DNA of 64,000 nt from Rhizobium sp. ARZ01 (lineage in GTDB: Bacteria > Pseudomonadota > Alphaproteobacteria > Rhizobiales > Rhizobiaceae). Below are positions 54,972-63,987 of the stretch, one piece after another. The notes below the pieces were generated by a model. That model did no database searches. It worked only from the letters and a program-made list of their open reading frames with translations, and was not told where the DNA came from. A program made the translations under genes and the position numbers. The stretch's first letter is position 1. Every line of letters starts with the position of its first letter. The stretch lies in the NCBI RefSeq assembly GCF_014851675.1, contig NZ_JACVAE010000001.1:2480001-2544000 (forward strand), written 5' to 3'.

Positions 54972-55823
54972 ATGACATTGCCCACCCATTTACTGGATAC
55001 TCTCGAAAAGGCTGCGATCGACGCCGGTAAGGCGATTCTTGCGGTCTATGACGCTGGGCCAACGGTCGCATACAAGGACGACCAGTCACCCGTTACCGAG
55101 GCGGACGAACGCGCCGAGGCGATTATCCTGGCGCAACTTGCCGCAGCCTTCCCCGACATACCGGTTGTGGCCGAGGAATCGGTCGCGGCTGGACGTGTGC
55201 CGAACATCGCCGGCGGCCGCTTCTTTCTCGTCGACCCGCTGGATGGCACGCGAGAGTTCATCGATCGCCGGGACGAATTCACCGTCAATATCGCGCTGAT
55301 TGACGATGGCACGCCCGTCGCCGGCGTTGTCTATGCACCGGCGCTGAGGATTGCCTTTTCCGGAGCGGTGGGCCATGCGGAAAAAATCGAGTTCGGGCCG
55401 GACTTCTCGATTTTGGGCAGACGAGCGATCGGTTGCCGTACCAGAGGCGATAAGCTGACCGCTGTGGTGAGCCGCTCGCATAGCGATCCGCAAACAGACG
55501 TCTTTCTCGAAAGAAACGGCATTTCTGACCACCGGTCCGTTGGATCATCGCTCAAATTTTGCCTGCTTGCCGAAGGCCTAGCCGATGTCTATCCGCGCTT
55601 CGGTCGGACAATGGAGTGGGACACAGCCGCCGGAGACGCGATTTTGCGGGCAGCGGGCGGTCGCCTTTCCCAGCCTGACGGCTCACCTTTCATCTACGGC
55701 AAGACGAGCCAGACTGAGGACGCCGAGTTTGCAAATCCCGCCTTCATCGGCTGGGGGCGCTCGCGCGATTGCGACCCTGCGAGCTCGGAGCTTCCTGGAG
55801 AGGCCGCACATGTCACAAAATGA
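54972..55823 (+). CDS. cysQ: 3'(2'),5'-bisphosphate nucleotidase CysQ
   Basis: This 283-residue inositol-monophosphatase-type enzyme has motif DDQSPVTEADERAE, the metal loop VAEESVA, FFLVDPLDGTREFIDRRDEF and, near the end, EWDTAAGDAILRAAGG. It removes PAP, the inhibitory by-product of PAPS-dependent sulfation. It follows cysNC by 130 nt on the same strand and ends 189 nt before the capsule export genes. Confidence 0.93.
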   Translation: MTLPTHLLDTLEKAAIDAGKAILAVYDAGPTVAYKDDQSPVTEADERAEAIILAQLAAAFPDIPVVAEESVAAGRVPNIAGGRFFLVDPLDGTREFIDRRDEFTVNIALIDDGTPVAGVVYAPALRIAFSGAVGHAEKIEFGPDFSILGRRAIGCRTRGDKLTAVVSRSHSDPQTDVFLERNGISDHRSVGSSLKFCLLAEGLADVYPRFGRTMEWDTAAGDAILRAAGGRLSQPDGSPFIYGKTSQTEDAEFANPAFIGWGRSRDCDPASSELPGEAAHVTK

Positions 55824-55953
55824 CCCGAATGACGCTTCAAACCTTCACTTGGCAATTTTCGGCAGTTCTTGGCCGCTTCGCTCAAAATGTACAGATAGGG
55901 TTCCCGGCAGATGTGAGTGCCCATGACCTTGTAACGTAGCAGCATATCGCCTA

Positions 55954-55976
55954 AACTACCACGCGTTCAGGTAGTT
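55954..55976. promoter_or_regulatory. Inverted repeat upstream of the capsule export genes
   Basis: AACTACC (55954-55960) and GGTAGTT (55970-55976) form a perfect 7-bp inverted repeat with a 9-nt spacer, 36 nt before the kpsE-like start. It could be an operator or leader hairpin. The surrounding DNA is AT-rich. Confidence 0.35.
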
Positions 55977-56012
55977 AACAAAAAATTACAAGCCAGCAGC
56001 GAGAGTATCAAC

Positions 56013-57419
56013 GTGACGAAAGAATCTGCGCCCGTAGTACCGGAGCCGGAAGCAGAAACCCGCGTTCAGCCGCAGGCTAGCAATCTTCTGGACATGGCAA
56101 AGGCCCGCATCATGCACCGCGCCGAACGACAGAAGCGGCGCCTAATCCGCGAGGCATCCGCCGCTGCCGGCGCAAAGGTCAAGCGTGACGAGTTCGACGA
56201 CGATGACGAACTCCCCGGGTCGAAGACCGAACCGGGCAAGAAGTTTTCGACAAAGTCGATTTTCGAGATGCCGAATTTCGCTAAAAAAAAGCGGAAGAAG
56301 GTCAATTGGGCCGCCATTTCATTCGCTCTCGCCGTCATCGTGCCGACTATCCTGACCGGGCTTTATTTCGCGTTCATCGCCAGCCCTCAATTTGAAGTCC
56401 AATCTCAGTTTGCCGTACGCGGAGCGAACCAAAGCTCGCTGAACGCGCTCGGGCTCGGCTCGCTGATGGGCACATCGCCCCAGGCGGGCGACTCCTACAT
56501 CGTGGCTGACTACATTCATTCCCAGCAAGTCTTGCAGGACATGAAAGACCAGTTGGGGTTAGATATCAGGGAGGTTTATGCTCGGGACAGCATCGATTTT
56601 GTCTATAAAAGCGACGTGGCCGCGCCCTTCGACGAATTCGTCAATTATTGGCAGGACATGGTGAACGTCAGCTTCAATTCCACGACTGGGAACGTCACTC
56701 TGCAGGTCTACGCGTTTACACCTGAAGATGCAAAGAGGGTCACGGATGCTATCCTCCTTGTGGCGGAAAACCTGGTGAACCGACTTTCCGAGGAATCGCG
56801 CAACCAGTATCTCGGGGTGGTGAACAAGCAGGTCGAGCGCACGGAGAATCGCCTCGCAAGCGTGCGGGAACAAATGTCGCAATTGCGGCAGACGGAACAG
56901 GCGATCGATCCGACCTCTCTGGCCACAATGGAATCGTCGATTATCGGATCGATTGAGGAGCAGCTCGCGTCCGTTCGCACCCGATACAGGGCGTTGATGA
57001 ATACGGTCAGCAGGGATGCACCTTCGGCCAAGGTCCTGGAGCGGCAAATTTTTGCCTTGGAAGCGCAACTGTCGGAACAGAAAGCGCGCCTCGGCAGCGG
57101 GTCTACGAAAAAGACGGGGCGCAATCCCGACGCCGCGTCCGACAATGTTAGCGATGTCATAGACCGTTTTGCGAAGCTGACGGTCGAGCAGGAGTTTGCG
57201 GTGAAGGCCTATTCGACCTCTTTGGCTGGCCTGGAAACGGCCCTTGTGGAGGCGCAGAAACAGGAACGATTCTTCGCAACCTATGTGAGCCCGCGCCTTC
57301 CTGAGATCGCCATGTACCCGCAACGCGTTTTGAATACGATGCTTGGCTTCATGGCGTTTTTTGCGGCCTGGCTTATCGGGTTCTTCGCTTACAAATCGAT
57401 CAAGGACCACGCGATTTGA
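56013..57419 (+). CDS. Capsule polysaccharide export inner membrane protein (KpsE/RkpR type)
   Basis: This 468-residue protein starts at a GTG. A charged cytoplasmic N-terminus of about 100 residues ends in KKKRKKVNW, followed by a helix at about 108-130 (ISFALAVIVPTILTGLYFAFI). A large periplasmic region with coiled coil (about 255-400, NKQVERTENRLASVREQMSQ) follows, and a C-terminal helix (FMAFFAAWLIGFFAYKSI). It is a PCP-type protein that spans the periplasm for KpsMT export. The N-terminal extension is longer than in E. coli KpsE (about 380 residues). Confidence 0.87.
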   Translation: MTKESAPVVPEPEAETRVQPQASNLLDMAKARIMHRAERQKRRLIREASAAAGAKVKRDEFDDDDELPGSKTEPGKKFSTKSIFEMPNFAKKKRKKVNWAAISFALAVIVPTILTGLYFAFIASPQFEVQSQFAVRGANQSSLNALGLGSLMGTSPQAGDSYIVADYIHSQQVLQDMKDQLGLDIREVYARDSIDFVYKSDVAAPFDEFVNYWQDMVNVSFNSTTGNVTLQVYAFTPEDAKRVTDAILLVAENLVNRLSEESRNQYLGVVNKQVERTENRLASVREQMSQLRQTEQAIDPTSLATMESSIIGSIEEQLASVRTRYRALMNTVSRDAPSAKVLERQIFALEAQLSEQKARLGSGSTKKTGRNPDAASDNVSDVIDRFAKLTVEQEFAVKAYSTSLAGLETALVEAQKQERFFATYVSPRLPEIAMYPQRVLNTMLGFMAFFAAWLIGFFAYKSIKDHAI

Positions 57420-57457
57420 TCCGCAGCGGTTCCGTCTATCAGGTATAGGCCACGACA

Positions 57458-58252
57458 ATGTACTTGACGGACAAGAGCTTCGGCTATGCCCTGAAGGAAA
57501 ACGGACGTGTCATCGCTGCACTTGTTATCCGCAGCAGCGTGACGCGATTCGGAGAGAGCCGCATTGGCTATCTGTGGACCCTCGCGGAACCAGCGATCTA
57601 TGTCGGCATGTTCCTCTCGATGCACGGCTTTGTCCGGGCGGCATTGCCATTTGGCGACAGCGCCATGCTGTTTTTTTTGACAGGTGTCATCGGATTTCGC
57701 ATGACAAACCTGATTGCACGCAAAGCAGCGAACGGGCTGTCACACAATCAGGCCATGCTGACCTATCCGCTGGTCAAGCCGCTCGACACGATTATTGCGG
57801 CGTTCATTCTGGAGGTGATCATCTGGGTGATCGTCTGCACCCTTTTCATATTCTTCATGTATGCAGGACTTGACCGCAAGATCATCGTCTACCCGTTGGA
57901 ATTCGGTGCCGCCATCCTGGCCATCGCGTATTTTGCGTTCTCGTTCGCGGTTTTCAATGCAGTGGTTGGAACGCTGGTTCCCATCTGGGCCAAGATCCTC
58001 AGCTATGCCAACATGCCCCTGATGCTGGCGTCCGGCGTCGTTTTTGTGCCGGCAACGCTCCCGCCGTCGGTGCTCGCCATCATCTCCTGGAACCCGTTCT
58101 TGCATTGCGTCGAATGGTTCCGATCTGCAACCTATCTCGACTACAACAGCATCCTGGACAAAGCCTATCTTTTGTCGGTAGCGACGGGATTGCTGGTAGC
58201 CGGCCTGTCGCTGGAGCGGGTGTACCGCAACAAATTGCTAGAAAGCGAATGA
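57458..58252 (+). CDS. Capsule polysaccharide ABC exporter permease (KpsM/RkpS type)
   Basis: This 264-residue ABC-2 type permease has about six helices. IAALVIRSSVTRFGESRIGYLWTLAEPAIYVGMFL near the N-terminus is the KpsM/BexB-type start. SYANMPLMLASGVVFVPATLPP and NPFLHCVEWFRSATY lie in the second half. Its stop overlaps the kpsT-like start (ATGA). It exports the K antigen across the inner membrane. Confidence 0.9.
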   Translation: MYLTDKSFGYALKENGRVIAALVIRSSVTRFGESRIGYLWTLAEPAIYVGMFLSMHGFVRAALPFGDSAMLFFLTGVIGFRMTNLIARKAANGLSHNQAMLTYPLVKPLDTIIAAFILEVIIWVIVCTLFIFFMYAGLDRKIIVYPLEFGAAILAIAYFAFSFAVFNAVVGTLVPIWAKILSYANMPLMLASGVVFVPATLPPSVLAIISWNPFLHCVEWFRSATYLDYNSILDKAYLLSVATGLLVAGLSLERVYRNKLLESE

Positions 58253-58914
58253 TAGTCTTCGACAACGTAACCAAGGTCTTCAAGAATCCGCGCGGCGGCA
58301 AGAAGGTGATTCTTGAGAATTTTTCGGCGGCATTTCGCCCTGGCATGAATATCGGCATTCTCGGACGTAACGGTGCCGGCAAGTCTACGCTGATGAATCT
58401 CATTTCCGGCATTGATACCCCGACCTCGGGGCGCATCTATCGGGAAGGCAAGATCTCCTGGCCGCTGGGATTCAAGGGTGGTGTCCACAGTCGACTGACC
58501 GGGACCCAGAATACTCGTTTCATCGCCGACATCTACGGCAAGGACCGCAACGAGGTTCTGGAATTCGTCAAGGACTTCTCGGAACTTGGAACCTACCTCG
58601 ACATGCCAGTGAGGACCTATTCGGCCGGTATGCGTGCAAGACTTGCCTTCGGGATCTGCATGGCGATCGATTTCGAATACTATCTCATCGATGAGGTGAT
58701 CGCTGTTGGTGACACGAACTTCAAGAAAAAGAGCAAACGTGTATTCGACGAGCGCCGCGAGAACGCTACGTTGCTTCTCGTCTCCCACTCGTCCTCATTG
58801 CTGCGCGCCTTTTGCCACGTGGGCGGCGTCATGAAAGACGGGAAGATCACCTTCTATGACGATATCGAGGAGGCGATCGAAGTTCATGAAGCCAATCTCG
58901 CGCAAGGAAAGTAG
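58249..58914 (+). CDS. Capsule polysaccharide ABC exporter ATPase (KpsT/RkpT type)
   Basis: This 221-residue ATPase starts at MIVFDNVTKVFKNPRGGKK (ATG 58249). It has Walker A GRNGAGKSTLMN, the diverged signature YSAGMRARLAFG and Walker B YYLIDEVIAVGD, all typical of KpsT. The size is normal (about 220). It is the last gene of the export operon; a 293-nt gap without a gene follows. Confidence 0.92.
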   Translation: MIVFDNVTKVFKNPRGGKKVILENFSAAFRPGMNIGILGRNGAGKSTLMNLISGIDTPTSGRIYREGKISWPLGFKGGVHSRLTGTQNTRFIADIYGKDRNEVLEFVKDFSELGTYLDMPVRTYSAGMRARLAFGICMAIDFEYYLIDEVIAVGDTNFKKKSKRVFDERRENATLLLVSHSSSLLRAFCHVGGVMKDGKITFYDDIEEAIEVHEANLAQGK

Positions 58915-58981
58915 ACTTTGGCCAGAGCGGGGACGTCTGCGTGACTCCGCAAAGCGGATTAACGGGCGTTTGGCGCACCAG

Positions 58982-59006
58982 AACGGCAAATGCACCGTCT
59001 CGTTCC
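58982..59006 (-). promoter_or_regulatory. RpoE2-type promoter match, antisense to kpsT end
   Basis: On the minus strand GGAAC (59006-59002), 16 nt, CGTT (58985-58982) is an exact consensus match. It points into the 3' end of the kpsT-like gene on the opposite strand. About one exact match in 64 kb is expected by chance, so it may be accidental. The gap 58915-59207 otherwise contains no gene. Confidence 0.35.
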
Positions 59007-59207
59007 AACTAGCATTATTTCGTAGATAAGAAGAATTCTTTTTTAAAGTCAGCAGCTTAATAGAGTGGACGTGACGCCTCGGCTATCTTTCTACCACGAT
59101 GATTGCACGGTATTTCGGGTCGTGTCGCCGTCCGTCCCCTGACGGCAGAATCTTCCCCGTGTCGCCTGTGAGTTTATCCTGAGCCATTACAAGTTCAGGA
59201 GACAATC

Positions 59208-60233
59208 ATGCAAGACCATACGAGGCGACTGGGGCTACCCTACATTCTGCCTTCCCAAGCGCAGAAGCATGTACCGCACAACGAAGCTCTCGATGTACTG
59301 GACACAATGGTCCAGCTGGTGCTGGCAAGCATCGGGAACGCCCCGCCCGCCACACCCGTTGAAGGCGCCTGCTTCGGCGTCGATACAGAACCGACCGGCG
59401 CATGGAACGCCGCAGCGGGCGCCGTTGCGCAATGGCGCGACGGTGGATGGCACTTCGTGCAGCCAAAGGAGGGTTGGATCGCCTGGTGCACGACTGAACA
59501 ACATCTGCACATTCATGACGGTAGTCACTGGCAGCGGTTCGCCCAGTTTCCTACCCTAGGCGTCAATGCCACACCCGACGAAATCAATCGGCTATCCGTT
59601 GCGGCGGATGCGAGCCTTCTCTCGCATAACGCGACCGACCACCGCTTGAAGATCAACAAAGCCAGCCCAGCCGACACAGCTAGCCTGATCTTCCAGTCGA
59701 ACTGGACAGGGCATGCTGAACTGGGCCTCACTGGGAGCAACAATTTCGCAATCAAGGTAGCGAATGCCGAGGGGGACTGGCAGACCGCGCTTAGCATTGA
59801 TGAGACGGGCCATGTCGCCACGCCTTTGCGGCCAGCCGCCAGGGTCTGGCTGACAGGTGGCATTCAGAGCCCTGCCGCGGGAAGTCTTACAGGCTTCACT
59901 GATATGGAGTTTGCAACCGGCGGATTTAGACTGGGCGCTCCCGTTCCGAGTGGCACTGGGCAACAGCTTGTCGCCCCGGCCTCTGCACACTACCTGATCG
60001 CCCTCTCCGTTGTCCCAGCCAGCAGCGCCTTCTTCCAGATCGACATTGTGATCAATGGCACCAGAAGCATCACCAACACGTTGACGCAACCCGGAAACCC
60101 CACTGGACGAAAACTCTCCTTTACCGGCGTCTTTCCGATCGCCAAGGATGAGTGGATTGCTCTGCGTCATCAGGGAGGAAGCTTCGACTTCAATCTCGAC
60201 AAAACGGAGTTGTTCATCGTAGCGCTGACCTGA
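59208..60233 (+). CDS. DUF2793-domain protein in the capsule locus
   Basis: This 341-residue protein begins TRRLGLPYILPSQAQKHVPHNEALDVLD, the DUF2793 signature, and WIAWCTTEQHLHIHDGSHW closes the domain at about 110. The middle part (about 120-215) is rich in N, T and A, with TGSNNFAIKVANAEGDW. The C-terminal 130 residues look like a beta-sandwich (C1q/TNF-like): HYLIALSVVPASSAFFQIDIVING, and ending DKTELFIVAL. DUF2793 proteins are known near phage tail or gene-transfer-agent genes and surface polysaccharide loci. No other phage genes are here. There is no signal peptide. The function is unknown; a glycan-binding or tail-fibre-like role is possible. Confidence 0.8.
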   Translation: MQDHTRRLGLPYILPSQAQKHVPHNEALDVLDTMVQLVLASIGNAPPATPVEGACFGVDTEPTGAWNAAAGAVAQWRDGGWHFVQPKEGWIAWCTTEQHLHIHDGSHWQRFAQFPTLGVNATPDEINRLSVAADASLLSHNATDHRLKINKASPADTASLIFQSNWTGHAELGLTGSNNFAIKVANAEGDWQTALSIDETGHVATPLRPAARVWLTGGIQSPAAGSLTGFTDMEFATGGFRLGAPVPSGTGQQLVAPASAHYLIALSVVPASSAFFQIDIVINGTRSITNTLTQPGNPTGRKLSFTGVFPIAKDEWIALRHQGGSFDFNLDKTELFIVALT

Positions 60234-60262
60234 GCGTTGCGGGCGGATATCAAAGGCCATCA

Positions 60263-60288
60263 GACCGATCGCGGCAGCGCGATCGGTC
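60263..60288. terminator. Stem-loop between convergent genes
   Basis: A perfect 10-bp stem (60263-60272 with 60279-60288) with a GGCAGC loop lies in the 59-nt gap between the DUF2793 gene and the kpsS-like gene, whose 3' ends face each other. There is no long U-tract on either strand. It is probably a weak bidirectional terminator. Confidence 0.5.
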
Positions 60289-60292
60289 CACT

Positions 60293-61783
60293 TCAACCTA
60301 ACGCGGCGCCTGGAGGAGTCTCTCGAAAATGTCCGTCGAGCACCTTGGCCTCTGGAGTTCCACGTTCGCAACCTTTGCGAGCAACAGGATCCATGAGTTT
60401 GTCCCGCAGTGCCCGGATTGCAACCTCCACCCCTTCATAGGCGTAGAAATCGCCGGGTTGCAGGCACTTTTCATGCAGCCAAGAAAGATACCGGCTGCGA
60501 ACCTCACCAGGAGCCACCTTGTTCCAGGTCCAGAATTTGTCGAGATCAATACCCTTGTCGACGCAGAAGGCCAATTCGGGATGTCGATAGATCGCCTGGC
60601 CCATAATGGCTAGCGGGATGCCGTGTTGGATGGCAGAAAAACCAGAGGTGCTGTTGATCGTAACCATGCCCGCGGCGTGGCGTGTCAACAATCCGAGTGA
60701 ACCGCCGTCGATGATGTGAACCCGGTCGGCGACGTCGTTGAGAAGGCTTACCTGCTCGATGAACTGACGATCCCGACTGTGCCCGCGTTCCATAGGGTGA
60801 ATCTTGAACACCAACTGGTGCGTGGCTGGGGCATTGCGCGCAAAAGAAACGATCGACTTCAGGATCAGTTTCTGGCTGTTCCAACTACCGGCCGCACGCC
60901 CCAACTGGCTGTCGTCGTGAACCTGAAGCGGAATAAGGTAATATTTCCGGTCATAGTGTTCGAGAAGCTTCTCGACGCAGCGGTAGTTGGAGTTGAGATT
61001 ACGGAACTTCCGGTAGTAGTTCTTGAACCAGTAGAAGGCCTCTGATGCGAGCATGCGCTTCTGCTTGTGAAAAAGTTTGCGCTCGGTCTTGCTCGAAAAG
61101 AGGTTTCGAAGCGAAAAATAGAGGAAGGCATACGACGCCATGGCGCCGAACGATGAGGGGTAGGAAGCGCCTTTCGGACGATCTGACAGTCGCCCTGAAA
61201 AATCCGTGGGCGGTAACTTGCCCGCGATCGGGGAACGCCAGTTGTTGCCGCCCAATTCAAGCGTGATGTTGCCGGGGCGAAGATACCCTTCCTCAAGACA
61301 GATCACCGGAACGCCCAGCTTTTCGCAGCGCGCGATGGCAACCCGATGGATTTCTCTCTCGCAACCGAACAGGACGACAAAGTCGAAACCGTGCGCGCTG
61401 ACCATTTCAGAAAGCCAAGCGTCCCAGGCGTCCACTGTACCGGAAAAACTCAGCGTCTTTTCTCGCAGTGCAAATAGCCGGTCGCCAACATTGAAGCAGA
61501 CGCGCCACGCATCGAATCCACTTTCGTTCAGCAGCGCTTGCGCCTTGCGAAAGAACGGCCCGACGGGCCCCTGCAGAAACAAAACGCGCGGAACGCTCTT
61601 TGCGGGAAACGGATTGGCCGGCTTGCGGCGGAGATTGAGATAGATGAGCGGCGACGTCGGCATCCTGCCAGAAGGCCTGTCCCCGCGCACGCGCTCGTTC
61701 GGCCGATTCAATGAATCGCGTGTGCTTGGCATAATTTTCCAGCTTTGCGTAATGGATGCGCTAGGGTTGCTTGGTCTTTGCAT
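60293..61783 (-). CDS. Capsule polysaccharide Kdo-linker transferase (KpsS type)
   Basis: This protein has up to 496 residues. The first 60 have no clear homology, and the start may be at MPSTRDSLNRP (61732) or MPTSPLIYLN (61663). VPRVLFLQGPVGPFFRKAQALL is the KpsS-type start. VVLFGCEREIHRVAIARCEKLGVPVICLEEGYLRPG, VFKIHPMERGH and STSGFSAIQHGIPLAIMG follow. KpsS adds the first beta-Kdo to lyso-phosphatidylglycerol at the inner membrane, starting the linker for group-2 capsules. It lies downstream of the kpsC-like gene on the same strand (113-nt gap). Confidence 0.85.
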   Translation of the reverse strand: MQRPSNPSASITQSWKIMPSTRDSLNRPNERVRGDRPSGRMPTSPLIYLNLRRKPANPFPAKSVPRVLFLQGPVGPFFRKAQALLNESGFDAWRVCFNVGDRLFALREKTLSFSGTVDAWDAWLSEMVSAHGFDFVVLFGCEREIHRVAIARCEKLGVPVICLEEGYLRPGNITLELGGNNWRSPIAGKLPPTDFSGRLSDRPKGASYPSSFGAMASYAFLYFSLRNLFSSKTERKLFHKQKRMLASEAFYWFKNYYRKFRNLNSNYRCVEKLLEHYDRKYYLIPLQVHDDSQLGRAAGSWNSQKLILKSIVSFARNAPATHQLVFKIHPMERGHSRDRQFIEQVSLLNDVADRVHIIDGGSLGLLTRHAAGMVTINSTSGFSAIQHGIPLAIMGQAIYRHPELAFCVDKGIDLDKFWTWNKVAPGEVRSRYLSWLHEKCLQPGDFYAYEGVEVAIRALRDKLMDPVARKGCERGTPEAKVLDGHFRETPPGAALG

Positions 61784-61896
61784 AAAAGATCAATCTCATC
61801 AACCGAAACACGTTCAATAATTCTTCCATACTGTTACTTTTTTCGCAGGTGAGTTGTTCCCGCAGCCGGCAGCAGTTCACTCATGCAACCTGCTTC

Positions 61897-63987
61897 TCAA
61901 CCGAGACGCCGGTCCCGCAGCCTCACAGCGATCCTGTTTGCCGCACGCGCGATGCGCGATATCGAGCGATCGGCAATCGATCGTGTGGCAGCCCGCCCGT
62001 CAGCGATCTCCCGGACCAGCTCCTCTGGACGGCAAGGCATCCCGCTAAGGGGATGGATGTAGAGCGGATAGAGGATCAGCGTTGCAGCAACCAGCATCGG
62101 CAAATCGATGCGCCTTGTCCGCCGCTCGATCGGATAGCGATCTTCCGTCAGTCCCCAGCCCGCGTAGAAGGGCATCCCGTGGACGCCCACCGCCTTTCCG
62201 CGCAAGAGGGCCTCGAAGCCTGCAAGTGAGGTCATCGTTTCCACTCGGTCGGCCCAGCCAATCCAATGCATAATGTCGCCTTCCTGAACGATCCGATCGG
62301 CTGCACCTGGTACCATCCCGCCGGAGCGCGTGCCGGAAACAACGTCCGGATGTTCCTTGTAAACGACATAGGCATCGGGGTAGAGACGCCGCACCGCCGC
62401 CACCAGGGCCGAATTGGACTTAATCTCGGGCGAGCCGAAGCGTATCGAGGCATCCTTCTCCACCTGCCCCGGCACCAGTATTTTCAGCCGACCGCCCGGT
62501 ACAGACGGCATCGATGCGGCGGTACCGACATTGTATTTCGATATCCCGCGCTCAATCAGCGTCAGGCGCAACGCCTCAGCGCGCTGAAGCAGCGCGACGT
62601 CGAATTCGGCACTGGCGATGAGTCGCTCCAGCCCACTCGGCTTGCGCGCATCATAATAGACCGTGTCTCCGTCCAGAGCGACGGACGACGGCATGACGAG
62701 TGAGACACCGAGTCCTTTCGAGCGGATAAAACCGTCCTCAATTCGGCGGACCTCGGACCCCGCTGGCAACCGCCGATCTGAACCCCAAACAGCAATCACG
62801 CCACCGATCTCCGACGCCCTGCGCGTCGCAAGTTCCAGATTCCGGGCATGCAGGGGAGCACCGCGCATCCCCTTCAGAAAGGGTGTCAGCGCCTTGCGCT
62901 TCCAGAGCGACATGCCCGCGGTAACGACCCTTTTCGGCAATCGGCGCCGCTGGTCGCGAACCGTGATCGCCTGCTCAATCGCGCGCTCGATCTCGCAATC
63001 GGTGCGGTCATGGAGATCCAGATAGCGCGTGTACCTAATGTATGCCGCATCGAATATCTGCTCGACACTCGCCGGCGAGCGCGTGGCTGGTGCCCGGACA
63101 TGATCCGTCGTGACACCTCGTCCGGAATAGAAGGTGACGCCAAAGCAGTGGACCGGTTTGCCGGCCATCAACGCCTCGAAACCAAGTTGGCTCGACACGG
63201 TGTATATGGTGTCCGCCTCTTCCAGAAGTGGCCAGGGATTCATTGGCGGAGGAACGACGATCTTGATACCGAGCCGTTCGGCCGCCTGGCGAAGCAGGCT
63301 TCGCTCACCGGCCGCCGGATGCGTGCGCACGACGATCGTCTTTCCGGCATGGTGCTCGGCCGCATGCTTCAACATCACAGCAAAGGTTTCGTCATCGGCC
63401 AGCGAGCCGGCAATCGAAGCATCGCCCGCGACCTGATCCACGAGCAGGACATAGGGGTGGCCGTAGGGAATACCCGCATCTTTGAGCCCAATGATCGCGC
63501 CATTGTTGTACTTTGACAATTGGGCCTGGCGTATCGTCGCCATCAGGCTTCGTGCCCGCCCCAGATCATGCGGGCTCGTTGCCGGATTTTCCAAAAGGGA
63601 CTGCAGTCGGCTCGCTCCGGTTGCATCGAAATAGATGCCCTCATCATCGATGACGAAGGCGTGGGAAGGCTCGTCCGGCCCCGGCGCAAAACCCTTCAGA
63701 AAGCCATCTTCGAGTAAAATCGCAGGTTTCCCGGTGCGCATCGACAGCGCGTTCGCCCGACGTCCCGATGGCCTCCAGCCCCAGCCGACGAAGGCATCGA
63801 CACGGGCAGGGTTGCCAAGCGGCCAGAGAACAATGTTGGCATCAAGGAGGCGCGATATATCGGCCCGGATCCGCCATAGACCGGCGGAGGTGACGGCACA
63901 GGTCCTTCGTTTCACCTCACCCACGATGCGATCCCATCTTTGGTTGGCTTGCCTGCCGGATCTAGTTCCGGCACTTCTGTGCGCCAT
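61897..63987 (-). CDS. Capsule polysaccharide Kdo-linker transferase (KpsC type), possibly 5'-truncated
   Basis: Up to 696 residues are visible. The frame is still open at the window end, so the true start may lie beyond position 64000. Two similar halves are evident: about 50-340 (WGWRPSGRRANAL, EDGFLKGFAPG, RTHPAAGERSLL, VSSQLGFEALMAGKPVHCFG) and about 390-660 (WGSDRRLPAGSEVRRIEDGFIRS, YKEHPDVVSG, SLAGFEALLRGKAVGVHGMPFYAGWGL). Each half repeats the capsule biosynthesis fold. KpsC carries two beta-Kdo transferase activities that extend the poly-Kdo linker begun by KpsS. The length matches KpsC (about 675). Confidence 0.88.
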   Translation of the reverse strand: MAHRSAGTRSGRQANQRWDRIVGEVKRRTCAVTSAGLWRIRADISRLLDANIVLWPLGNPARVDAFVGWGWRPSGRRANALSMRTGKPAILLEDGFLKGFAPGPDEPSHAFVIDDEGIYFDATGASRLQSLLENPATSPHDLGRARSLMATIRQAQLSKYNNGAIIGLKDAGIPYGHPYVLLVDQVAGDASIAGSLADDETFAVMLKHAAEHHAGKTIVVRTHPAAGERSLLRQAAERLGIKIVVPPPMNPWPLLEEADTIYTVSSQLGFEALMAGKPVHCFGVTFYSGRGVTTDHVRAPATRSPASVEQIFDAAYIRYTRYLDLHDRTDCEIERAIEQAITVRDQRRRLPKRVVTAGMSLWKRKALTPFLKGMRGAPLHARNLELATRRASEIGGVIAVWGSDRRLPAGSEVRRIEDGFIRSKGLGVSLVMPSSVALDGDTVYYDARKPSGLERLIASAEFDVALLQRAEALRLTLIERGISKYNVGTAASMPSVPGGRLKILVPGQVEKDASIRFGSPEIKSNSALVAAVRRLYPDAYVVYKEHPDVVSGTRSGGMVPGAADRIVQEGDIMHWIGWADRVETMTSLAGFEALLRGKAVGVHGMPFYAGWGLTEDRYPIERRTRRIDLPMLVAATLILYPLYIHPLSGMPCRPEELVREIADGRAATRSIADRSISRIARAANRIAVRLRDRRLG

